Shown: piece by piece, positions 1-5,565 of the stretch
Position numbering within the stretch: the first letter of the stretch is position 1
How the letters are laid out: each line of letters starts with the position of its first letter
Assembly (NCBI GenBank): GCA_007128555.1
Contig: SKXF01000275.1
Span: 1-5,685 of the forward strand
Length of the DNA: 5,685 nucleotides
Source: Clostridia bacterium
GTDB taxonomy: Bacteria; Bacillota_E; SLMV01; PUMD01
Direction: 5' to 3'
Program-made: the position numbers and the translations under genes
Notes under the pieces: model-generated
Database searches by the model: none
The model's input: the letters and a program-made list of their open reading frames with translations, nothing else
What the model was told of the DNA's origin: nothing

Positions 1-736
1 CGGGTGATTCGCTGCCTTGTATGGTGGCAATGAGATTCCTCACCACGCTGTCGGACGTCTGCGCCCTTACATGGGCGCGAACTAAGACCGGTTCCCCCTG
101 CAGCAGGTCCTGCAGTTTGACCGATGCAGAGTGAGGTATGCTGAACGCCCAGACCCTGTTTCGAGTCCCCTCAGGAAGGCGAAGAAGCTGAGAAGCCTCC
201 GGAACCAGCTCGGGCGTGCGAATGCCGGGCGTCTGGTATAACATGTAGTCCGTGATAAGGCCGCGGGCTCCTCGCTCCACGGACAGCCTGGCAGCTTCCC
301 ACCAGCCGGGACGCCTTGTCGTTCCATGGATGAAGACAGCCTTTCCCCGAATGCTCTTCCCTGCGAAATCCCCTGGGGTCTCCCCCGTTCCCACATCCAC
401 AACCTCCAGGCACTCTCCCCCGGGTGCGGTTGAATCGGACCACCAGGCAATACAGGAAGGTGATGAGTGGTAGTCCACCAGCGTCATCGCCCGGGGCTTC
501 TCGACAGCCAGGGTGGCATGGGTGGGATCCCAGGCATTGTTGACCGGATAGTCTGCGACCTCCAGTTCGTCAAACCCACTTCTCTCGAAGGCATCCTGGA
601 TCAGATCCGCTGCCTTCAAGTATCCCGAGGCCCCGGGTGACCGGTAGTGATCCGTCAGGCTTACCGCGATATTCCGGGCTCTTTCTGGATCGAAGACCTG
701 GTCCACGAGCTCGAACAGACCTCTTCGCGTTGGCAA
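1..736 (-). CDS. M28-family aminopeptidase, N-terminal part (runs off the left edge)
   Basis: The leftward frame stays open from a TTG codon at 736-734 to the window edge, giving 245 residues of the N-terminal half. Residues 5-60 form the helical opening typical of M28 peptidases, with RGLFELVDQVFDPERA and YRSPGASGYLKAADLI around residues 5-46. Residues about 105-225 look like a PA (protease-associated) insert, including VVDVGTGETPGDFAGKSIRGKAV and, at 152-165, VERGARGLITDYML. The last residues, VVRNLIATIQGSE (231-243), match the point where the zinc-binding catalytic domain normally begins, so the metal ligands lie outside the window. M28 enzymes are di-zinc exopeptidases that remove N-terminal residues. 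No signal peptide is visible, so a cytoplasmic location is likely. The start rests on a GGAGGT site six bases upstream. An in-frame GTG about 13 codons earlier is possible; the stop upstream of it limits further extension. The gene diverges from the padR-like gene. Family assignment is fairly firm, but substrate is unknown. Confidence 0.8.
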   Translation of the reverse strand, partial: MPTRRGLFELVDQVFDPERARNIAVSLTDHYRSPGASGYLKAADLIQDAFERSGFDELEVADYPVNNAWDPTHATLAVEKPRAMTLVDYHSSPSCIAWWSDSTAPGGECLEVVDVGTGETPGDFAGKSIRGKAVFIHGTTRRPGWWEAARLSVERGARGLITDYMLYQTPGIRTPELVPEASQLLRLPEGTRNRVWAFSIPHSASVKLQDLLQGEPVLVRAHVRAQTSDSVVRNLIATIQGSESP

Positions 737-742
737 CGCAAC

Positions 743-748
743 ACCTCC
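743..748 (-). promoter_or_regulatory. Ribosome binding site of the peptidase gene (decides a TTG start)
   Basis: On the minus strand the sequence GGAGGT is followed by six bases and then TTG (736-734), the first codon of the conserved N-terminal helix. This near-perfect anti-Shine-Dalgarno match is why TTG is preferred over the in-frame GTG codons further upstream. Confidence 0.7.
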
Positions 749-787
749 ATCATTTATGTACACGATCTCCCCATGACCGTGCACTCG

Positions 788-809
788 ATCTTGATATGCA
801 TTTCACGAT
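788..809. promoter_or_regulatory. Interrupted palindrome, candidate operator
   Basis: The half-site pattern is ATC-n-TGA-n-ATG followed directly by its mirror CAT-n-TCA-n-GAT, so 18 of 22 positions are symmetric around the 798/799 junction. The site is AT-rich within a GC-rich region and sits 52 bp upstream of the peptidase TTG start. Such dyads are typical of dimeric winged-helix repressors, and PadR proteins often bind ATG/CAT-containing dyads. Binding by the neighbouring PadR protein is inference. Confidence 0.5.
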
Positions 810-1053
810 TGCCCGGTTGGATCCTTCATCGAGGGGTCGAATCGTAACTTTACAGATGACATAGCCCAGGAAAAACAGGTCGCTCGTTGTCCCGGTGCCG
901 GTTTGCACAGGCAACGGGCCTGGCATGATCATCGGAGAACGTCCGGCATGAAAACCAGTGATGAATCCTGCATTGGACCCAGCTCCGAGGCAGGAACTGC
1001 ATGGTGGCGCATTGAATATCAAAGGCACTGGAAAACATGAAAGGAGCGAGGAC

Positions 1054-1425
1054 ATGACGCCCAGGTTTCCGGGAGATCGGAGTCCCAGATCAGAAGACAA
1101 CGGCACCCTTCCCGATGCCCTGTTTGAGGGCTGGCTGCTTCTTCTGGTCGCACGCAAGCCCCGGCACGGCTATGCGATTGCCAGGGCGATGAAAGATCTA
1201 CCCTACGCCATGCCGCACCAGACAACCATCTACCGGCACCTGTCCGCCCTTGAAGAACGGGGTTTTCTCGACTCGAAGTGGCAGATGCGCTCCTCGGCTC
1301 CACCGATCCGCACGTATCACCTGACAAAGCAAGGTGAAAAGCACCTGCGCCAGAAGTATTCTGCCGTCTCGCAGATACAGCGCCTTTGCCGGACCTTTCT
1401 CAGCGAGGCCTCCCAGCATATTTAG
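1054..1425 (+). CDS. PadR-family transcriptional regulator
   Basis: The product is a 123-residue protein with a PadR winged-helix domain over roughly residues 22-100. Visible landmarks are LVARKPRHGYAIARAMKD (about 31-48), the recognition-helix region TTIYRHLSALEERGFLDSKW, and the wing ending PPIRTYHLTKQGEKHL, where the aromatic residue and the LTxxG motif are typical of the family. A short C-terminal helix (QIQRLCRTFLSEASQHI) would contribute to dimerisation, which puts it in the short, single-domain PadR class. These proteins are usually cytoplasmic repressors released by a small molecule. The ATG at 1054 follows AAGGAG with a seven-base gap. An in-frame upstream start near 958 would add 32 residues without family similarity and lacks such a site. 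The gene diverges from the M28 peptidase, making that gene and itself the likely targets. The inducer cannot be predicted. Confidence 0.92.
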   Translation: MTPRFPGDRSPRSEDNGTLPDALFEGWLLLLVARKPRHGYAIARAMKDLPYAMPHQTTIYRHLSALEERGFLDSKWQMRSSAPPIRTYHLTKQGEKHLRQKYSAVSQIQRLCRTFLSEASQHI

Positions 1426-1459
1426 GTGGGATGAGGCAATGGGATGTGATGTGAAGCTG

Positions 1460-1479
1460 ATTCTAACGCCAATTCTAAC
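1460..1479 (+). repeat. Short direct repeat, ATTCTAAC twice
   Basis: Two exact copies of ATTCTAAC are separated by four bases, giving a 12-bp period, close to one helical turn. The pair lies about 90 bp upstream of the downstream start codon. Tandem direct half-sites with this kind of spacing are used by OmpR/PhoP-type response regulators, but no such regulator is encoded here and chance is not excluded. Confidence 0.35.
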
Positions 1480-1557
1480 CGTTTCCCCCAGCAGACAGGG
1501 TTACGGACTTTGTTGACGAATAGGAACCTGAGACGGTGCAAACTAAACACATGCGAC

Positions 1558-1562
1558 AGGAG
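1558..1562 (+). promoter_or_regulatory. Ribosome binding site of the DUF7713-like gene
   Basis: AGGAG lies six bases before the ATG at 1569. The in-frame GTG at 1536 and ATG at 1551 have no comparable site, so this motif selects the 1569 start. Confidence 0.65.
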
Positions 1563-1568
1563 TTCGAT

Positions 1569-2801
1569 ATGCATAGAAGACCCTATCTTGCCAGCCTCGA
1601 CCAGGTGAGGATCGACCGGGACGAGGAACTGGCGACGATCATATACGATGAACCCGGCATCACGCCCATACAGCTGTGGATTGGGCCGAGAATCCATGAC
1701 ATGACGGACCAGGAAATCCTGGATCAACACAACATCATCCTTGCTCTTGAATCCATGAAGGATACAGGCTGGGTTCCCGTGGAAATCCCTCCCGGGCATG
1801 CTCAGTTAGAGTACTCCCATACCACCGACACGCTGACACCCCGGGGCGAAGTGCTCAGATGCCTCATAAGCAATCCCGAGGGAAATGCCAGCATAAGAAT
1901 CGATGACCATGAGCTGACCCTCGAGGAATTCGGACGGCTGCTGAACATGTACGCGGGCTGGGGAATGCGAATCACTTTTGTACCCGAGGACCAGACCCAG
2001 CTGCTCCATGAAGTCATGCTGTGGGACCCTCCGACCGAAGAGGAGGAAAGCGATGAGATGACCGGTGAGATCATCACGATGCCCCTGATCGCCAGCCCCA
2101 ACATCGACCAGGTGCTCGATGACTTCATCGATGAACAGCGTAGCCGCTTCAAGGCTGCCACGGTCAGCAAGTACGAACGGGTCATCGCCCTCCTGCGGAA
2201 TCACCTCAATGACTACGCCTACCAGGGACTCAGCAATACGGATCGCATTCTCTTTGAACGGCACAGGTCGGCAGAACGAGACCAGCCTCTCAGCTTCTGC
2301 CAGATCTTCGGGCCCAATAAGATCATCTGTGAGATGGACCAATTTCTCGGATACTCCATCATCAGAAAGACCATGGTCAGTGAGACCCTCAAACGTGCAA
2401 CCGGCACCGTCGTCAAGAAACTCTCGAAGTGGCTGGGTGAACAGGATTACATCGACGATGAGCTGGCGCAGGCTGGCATCGATAAGGGAGCCGGGGCCGT
2501 ACAGAATATCCCCAGGGCCGAAAGGGCGGCGAATAAGCTGTATGAGTGCCTGTACAGGGGTGATCTCGACCACGTCAGCGAGGACGATTTCCTCGACTTC
2601 GACCAGTACACTATTGTGCGGTCCGAACCCGGTACCCTGTGGCTGGAGCAATCCTGGAACTCCTACAGCTCCCTTGTTCGCGTCGCCGTCCCGGAGCAGG
2701 TCTTTGACCTACTGGAGGAGGGATGGGAGCTGGGATGCTGCCTCGCTCGCATAGATGGGCAGTGGCGCATGATCAAGGTCGGCGATGTATACCCACAATG
2801 A
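1569..2801 (+). CDS. Uncharacterised DUF7713-like protein with recombinase-type SAM-like segment
   Basis: This is a 410-residue soluble protein with no signal peptide or membrane segment. Residues 1-145 resemble an uncharacterised domain I associate, from memory, with DUF7713. Landmarks are MTDQEILDQHN (45-55), WVPVEIPPG (68-76), TPRGEVLRCLIS (90-101), ELTLEEFGRLLNMYAGWGMRITF (115-137). Residues 152-170 are an acidic linker (PTEEEESDEM). Residues 179-296 look like the helical core-binding domain of tyrosine recombinases: VLDDFIDEQRSRFKAATVSKYERVIALLRNHL, then FLGYSIIRKTMVSETLKRA and a closing KKLSKWLGEQDYI. The catalytic R-H-R-Y domain is absent. Residues 347-410 form a small beta-rich module ending in GWELGCCLARIDGQWRMIKVGDVYP. 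Function is unknown. DNA binding is possible from the SAM-like segment but unproven. It lies 143 bp after padR in the same direction; the downstream ccdA operon has its own promoter. The gene is intact, and its base composition does not visibly differ from its neighbours. Confidence 0.85.
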   Translation: MHRRPYLASLDQVRIDRDEELATIIYDEPGITPIQLWIGPRIHDMTDQEILDQHNIILALESMKDTGWVPVEIPPGHAQLEYSHTTDTLTPRGEVLRCLISNPEGNASIRIDDHELTLEEFGRLLNMYAGWGMRITFVPEDQTQLLHEVMLWDPPTEEEESDEMTGEIITMPLIASPNIDQVLDDFIDEQRSRFKAATVSKYERVIALLRNHLNDYAYQGLSNTDRILFERHRSAERDQPLSFCQIFGPNKIICEMDQFLGYSIIRKTMVSETLKRATGTVVKKLSKWLGEQDYIDDELAQAGIDKGAGAVQNIPRAERAANKLYECLYRGDLDHVSEDDFLDFDQYTIVRSEPGTLWLEQSWNSYSSLVRVAVPEQVFDLLEEGWELGCCLARIDGQWRMIKVGDVYPQ

Positions 2802-2901
2802 CACCCGTGACATGATGTGCGCATAGACCACAGGCTCAAAGGGAGTTCCTGGCTGGAACCTCAAAGCCGCGTTTTCCCATACCCCTCTTTAGCCTTTCCG
2901 G

Positions 2902-2930
2902 TTGCCCCGTGCCCTGCCACTGTGTATACT
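2902..2930 (+). promoter_or_regulatory. Sigma70/sigmaA-type promoter of the ccdA operon
   Basis: A -35 box TTGCCC (2902-2907) is separated by exactly 17 bases from a -10 box TATACT (2925-2930, five of six consensus bases). Transcription would begin near 2937, leaving a leader of about 35 bases before the ccdA ribosome binding site and start. The rest of the 170-bp gap (2802-2971) holds only a weak imperfect hairpin near 2845-2859. Confidence 0.7.
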
Positions 2931-2960
2931 TGTCTACTAATAGCCATCCGAACGACTGGG

Positions 2961-2965
2961 GGAGG
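2961..2965 (+). promoter_or_regulatory. Ribosome binding site of ccdA
   Basis: GGAGG, within the run GGGGGAGG, lies six bases before ATG at 2972. It excludes the longer in-frame reading from 2909, which would begin upstream of the predicted transcription start. Confidence 0.75.
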
Positions 2966-2971
2966 AACTTC

Positions 2972-3646
2972 ATGTTGCTATTACTCACGGGGGCCTTTGC
3001 TGCGGGCCTGGTATCCTTCTTTTCTCCTTGCATCATACCCATTCTACCGGGCTTTCTCGCCGGCATCGTGGGAAAACCCACCGCTGGAACCGCCCCCCGG
3101 CCGGGGCTCAACTGGCATGCCCTGTTCAAGACCCTGCACTTCACCGCAGGTTTCTCCCTGATCTTCATCCTGATGGGATTATCGGCAAGCAGCGTGGGCA
3201 GATTCTTCCACGACTACCAGGTTCAGATCCATGTCGTCGGTGGAGCGCTGGTGGTCATACTGGGCCTGATCAAACTTGAACTCATCGATCTTCCCTTTTT
3301 CCAGGGAGGGCTCGCAGCGCCCCGTTCCGGCAGCAGTTTCCTCCTGGGCATGGCCTTCTCTGTCGCCTGGTCACCGTGCGTGGGGCCCGTCCTGGCCTCA
3401 GTACTGATCGTTGCCGGCGCCCAGGGAGCAGCGGCACAGGGTGTTCTCCTCCTGGCATTGTATTCCCTCGGACTGACCCTGCCCTTTCTTGTCGCCGCGC
3501 TGTTTTGGGACAAGATCATCAGCAGGAAACCCCAGATATTACAATGGTCCCGCCCCCTGAACCGGGGAGCTGGAGTGATCCTGGTCGTTCTGGGGCTTCT
3601 GATGATGACCGGGCAGCTCACGCGGCTCGCGATCCTACTTGCCTAG
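2972..3646 (+). CDS. ccdA: Cytochrome c biogenesis protein CcdA (DsbD-type thiol electron transporter)
   Basis: The product is a 224-residue integral membrane protein with about six transmembrane helices (roughly 3-30, 55-72, 84-104, 122-148, 153-178 and 199-219). The two diagnostic cysteines sit in the family motifs FFSPCIIPILPGF (Cys20) and AWSPCVGPVLAS (Cys136). CcdA uses this cysteine pair to take electrons from cytoplasmic thioredoxin and pass them across the membrane to extracytoplasmic thioredoxin-like proteins such as ResA. Those proteins then reduce apocytochrome c or other substrates. The length fits the short, stand-alone CcdA form rather than full DsbD, which carries extra periplasmic domains. 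The start is set by the GGAGG site and by hydrophobicity beginning at the first residue. The next gene starts 13 bp after the TAG stop and encodes the likely redox partner, so the two form an operon. No haem-ligation gene (ccs or ccm) is nearby, so the final substrate is open. Confidence 0.95.
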   Translation: MLLLLTGAFAAGLVSFFSPCIIPILPGFLAGIVGKPTAGTAPRPGLNWHALFKTLHFTAGFSLIFILMGLSASSVGRFFHDYQVQIHVVGGALVVILGLIKLELIDLPFFQGGLAAPRSGSSFLLGMAFSVAWSPCVGPVLASVLIVAGAQGAAAQGVLLLALYSLGLTLPFLVAALFWDKIISRKPQILQWSRPLNRGAGVILVVLGLLMMTGQLTRLAILLA

Positions 3647-3654
3647 AGGAGGTG
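3647..3654 (+). promoter_or_regulatory. Ribosome binding site of the thioredoxin-like gene (decides a GTG start)
   Basis: AGGAGGTG begins immediately after the ccdA stop codon and ends five bases before GTG at 3660. It is close to a perfect anti-Shine-Dalgarno match. It argues against the in-frame TTG at 3639, which lies inside ccdA, and against the GTG at 3654, which lies inside the site itself. Confidence 0.75.
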
Positions 3655-3659
3655 TGAAA

Positions 3660-4181
3660 GTGCCAGCAACATCTGTAAGATCACTGGTCGTCTTGGCACT
3701 GGTCGTCGCGCTGGCGATCGCGATCCTTGTCGTCGGAAACAGCGATGATGCACATCCCAGCGATGTCACCGGCCCCCTCGCGACGCTGCAAGAGCTGGAC
3801 GTGGTCAACGGCGAGATGCCGTCGATGCAGGACCTGTCCCAGCGGCCCACCCTCGTCGTCATGTGGACAACCTGGTGCCCGAGCTGCATAGATGAAATGC
3901 TTCACCTGAGGGACAACTACGGGGAGTATCACAGCAGAGTCAACCTGATCGCCGTAAATCTCACCCAGGGCGAGCGACGCCTGCCAGCGGTGCACGAGTT
4001 CCTGGAGGGGGCAGACCTCCCCTTCACTGTGCTGCTGGACCCCAAAGGAAAGGCAGCTGGACAGTTTCGCTCCCGCTACATCCCGGCGAACTTCCTCGTG
4101 AACACCGAGGGCGAGACGGTGAACATGATGGAAGGCCCCATTACGCTGGACATCCTGGATCAGTGGCTGGGTGAAGGATGA
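3660..4181 (+). CDS. Membrane-anchored thioredoxin-like protein, TlpA/ResA type
   Basis: From the GTG start the protein has 173 residues. Residues 8-26 are a hydrophobic stretch (SLVVLALVVALAIAILVVG) that acts as an uncleaved anchor, leaving the rest outside the membrane. No lipobox cysteine is present. The thioredoxin-like domain covers about 45-171. The strand LVVMWTTW leads into the active site WCPSC with redox cysteines 73 and 76, and Pro142 in YIPANFLVN is the likely cis-proline opposite the cysteines. NLIAVNLT and LPFTVLLDPKGKA are typical TlpA/AhpC-TSA-like insert features. The WCPSC sequence differs from the CEPC of ResA, so the exact role cannot be named. Its position directly behind ccdA, 13 bp away, indicates that CcdA keeps it reduced. 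It may then reduce apocytochrome c or other exported disulfides. An alternative is a general extracytoplasmic thiol-disulfide reductase. Confidence 0.9.
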   Translation: MPATSVRSLVVLALVVALAIAILVVGNSDDAHPSDVTGPLATLQELDVVNGEMPSMQDLSQRPTLVVMWTTWCPSCIDEMLHLRDNYGEYHSRVNLIAVNLTQGERRLPAVHEFLEGADLPFTVLLDPKGKAAGQFRSRYIPANFLVNTEGETVNMMEGPITLDILDQWLGEG

Positions 4182-4182
4182 G

Positions 4183-4212
4183 CCCGTTGGGCCGGAGGCC
4201 CAGCCCAACGGG
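4183..4212. terminator. Stem-loop between convergent genes, probable bidirectional terminator
   Basis: CCCGTTGGGC (4183-4192) and GCCCAACGGG (4203-4212) form a perfect 10-bp stem with a 10-base loop. It fills most of the 40-bp gap between the stop of the thioredoxin-like gene and that of tldE. Neither strand has a clear U-tract after the stem, so it is not a textbook intrinsic terminator. The placement nevertheless suggests transcription end or 3'-end protection for both operons. Confidence 0.6.
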
Positions 4213-4221
4213 TCGGAACCT

Positions 4222-5565
4222 CTAGAACTCCGTGGAACCGGTCCAGATACAGCTGGACGTGTAGATGGCCGGCAGCACGGACGTGAAGGTGCTCCACCAA
4301 TCCCGCTGCAGCTTCGTTGCCTTCGACACGAGCTCGACGTGCTCGAACATGCGCAGCACACTGTCCGTCAGCCTCATGTTTCGGACCGGGTACTTGATCT
4401 CCCCGTCCTCCACGTAGAAAATGCCATCGCGAGTGGTGCCGGTCATGATCACGTCCCGCGGTTCCGGGCAGTGGGTATAGTGAAAGCGGGTCACCAGCAG
4501 CCCCTTACCCGTCTTCGCAATCATCTCCTGCACGCTTGAGTCGCCATTGAGCATCACCATGTTGCCCGGCGTATCAGACACGGTGCCGCGACGGAAATGG
4601 GCATGGCCCGTGGACGTCTTGCCTTCCTTGTGGGCCGTGTACGAATCGTACACGACACCCTCGGCCACTCCCCCGGTGATCAGGTTGACGCGCTGCTTGG
4701 GAACACCCTCGCAATCAACAGCCGTGTTGAGGGTGCGGGGATCCAGACCATCGTCCCAGATGGTGATCTTGTCCCCGGTGATCTTCTCCCCGAACTTATC
4801 GGCCATGAAACTGCGCCCCTCCTGCACCGACAGGGCATTGAAACCCAGCATCCCCAGGAAGCGAAGGATATCAGCCACTGCATAAGGCTCGAAGATCACC
4901 TCGTACTCTCCCGTGGGCAGGGGCTGCGGGTTCTGGGCCCGCAGGGCTCGTTCCACCGCCTCCCGGGCTACGGCCCCGGCATCAATGTTCGATACGTCCC
5001 TGTCCAGGTAGTCCGCATAGCCCGTGCCATTGTCACCTTCGATCACCGTGCGAAGATAGGCATAGGTGCTCTGGTCATAGGCCTCAACACCCAGGGAGTT
5101 CATCACGGCCATCTCTTCGCGCGTGGTGATGTGGGCACCGAAGGCCGATAAACCATGACCGTCGGCGTCAGCAGCAATCACACCGACATCTTGTGCCCGC
5201 TGCTCGGGCGTATAGGATGAGGTTGACTCGTAGAAGTTGACCGTATCACCGGGTCGAGCCGGCTCCGGCAAAGAAACGAAGTCCTCGTTGTCTTCCTGCA
5301 GGTCTGCAAGGCTCCTTGCCGTATCCACGACCCTGCGCACGGAGGTATCATCCAGGTTATTGGTCGAAGCTGTTCCGATCTTCTTGCCCTGAACGACTCG
5401 AACCTGCAGCACCGCGTTCTTCCGTTCGAGGTTCTGGTGGATGGTCGAATTGGCAAACCGGGTCAGGGACAGGTCCTCACCCATGAGCCGGGCCTCTGCC
5501 TGGTCCGACTGAGCATAATGCAGTGCCCTCTTCAAGACATCCAGGCTGTCGCTGCGTCCCATCAT
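4222..5565 (-). CDS. tldE: TldE/PmbA-family subunit of the TldD/TldE peptidase
   Basis: The product is a 447-residue protein of the PmbA/TldD family, matching the usual length of about 450. Domain 1 contains LSLTRFANSTIHQNL (32-46) and VRVVQGKKIGTASTNNLDD (55-73), which are typical of the first family domain. The middle domain runs over about 120-220. The third has FNALSVQEGRSFMADKFGEKI (242-262), LITGGVAEGVVYDSYTA (295-311) and TGTTRDGIFYVEDGEIKYPVRN (375-396), ending WTGSTEF. No HExxxH zinc site is present, as expected for TldE, which pairs with catalytic TldD. The complex is a cytoplasmic metalloprotease that degrades unfolded peptides and, in E. coli, matures microcin B17. The ATG at 5565 is chosen because GGTAGGTG lies seven bases upstream and the tldD stop overlaps it. 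A longer in-frame reading to 5679 runs across the tldD end. It is convergent with the ccdA operon. Confidence 0.92.
   Translation of the reverse strand: MMGRSDSLDVLKRALHYAQSDQAEARLMGEDLSLTRFANSTIHQNLERKNAVLQVRVVQGKKIGTASTNNLDDTSVRRVVDTARSLADLQEDNEDFVSLPEPARPGDTVNFYESTSSYTPEQRAQDVGVIAADADGHGLSAFGAHITTREEMAVMNSLGVEAYDQSTYAYLRTVIEGDNGTGYADYLDRDVSNIDAGAVAREAVERALRAQNPQPLPTGEYEVIFEPYAVADILRFLGMLGFNALSVQEGRSFMADKFGEKITGDKITIWDDGLDPRTLNTAVDCEGVPKQRVNLITGGVAEGVVYDSYTAHKEGKTSTGHAHFRRGTVSDTPGNMVMLNGDSSVQEMIAKTGKGLLVTRFHYTHCPEPRDVIMTGTTRDGIFYVEDGEIKYPVRNMRLTDSVLRMFEHVELVSKATKLQRDWWSTFTSVLPAIYTSSCIWTGSTEF

Larger units (their letters stand above)
737..1053. other. Divergent intergenic control region between peptidase and PadR genes
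   Basis: These 317 bases separate the starts of two divergent genes, and no convincing gene lies in them. The short frames present on both strands lack ribosome binding sites and family resemblance. The region contains a 22-bp interrupted palindrome (788-809), an 8-bp palindrome ATGATCAT (925-932) and two copies of GGCATGA 23 bp apart (922-928 and 945-951). I could not identify a convincing -35/-10 pair for either gene. It is long enough to hold both promoters and operators, and the adjacent PadR protein is the obvious candidate regulator. Confidence 0.6.
1426..1568 (+). other. Intergenic region upstream of the DUF7713-like gene
   Basis: This 143-base spacer has no RNA gene or strong terminator that I can see. 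It carries the octamer ATTCTAAC twice in direct orientation (1460-1467 and 1472-1479). An isolated -35-like TTGACG (1513-1518) also occurs, but no good -10 box lies at the proper distance. A transcription start for the downstream gene in this region is plausible but not demonstrated. Confidence 0.4.

Noticed and set aside
82..450. Leftward open frames of 90-122 residues overlapping the peptidase gene
   Set aside because: They are out of frame with the peptidase coding sequence, which shows clear family motifs throughout, and their compositions are Arg/Ser/Gly-rich without family resemblance.
637..864. Rightward short frames over the peptidase start
   Set aside because: They lie antisense to the peptidase N-terminus, lack ribosome binding sites and resemble no family.
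922..951. GGCATGA direct repeats and the ATGATCAT palindrome
   Set aside because: They are too short to be significant alone and are noted only within the description of the divergent region.
958..1053. Extended N-terminus for the PadR protein
   Set aside because: The added 32 residues have no PadR similarity, while ATG 1054 has AAGGAG at a good distance.
850..1157. Leftward frames across the padR promoter and padR start
   Set aside because: They have no Shine-Dalgarno site, run antisense into the well-supported PadR gene and show no recognisable domain.
1513..1542. Possible promoter with TTGACG upstream of the DUF7713-like gene
   Set aside because: No hexamer close to TATAAT occurs 16-18 bases downstream, so only half of a promoter is present.
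1806..2651. Leftward 281-residue frame inside the DUF7713-like gene
   Set aside because: It is the antisense shadow of a gene with a strong ribosome binding site and domain-like organisation, and it has no start site of its own.
2845..2859. Hairpin GTTCC-loop-GGAAC after the DUF7713-like gene as a terminator
   Set aside because: The stem is only five base pairs and is not followed by a proper T-run.
3681..4361. Leftward 226-residue frame across the thioredoxin-like gene
   Set aside because: It is antisense to a gene with a clear WCPSC active site and would also cross the stem-loop and the end of tldE.
4597..5151. Rightward 184-residue frame inside tldE
   Set aside because: It is antisense to strongly conserved TldE motifs and lacks a ribosome binding site.
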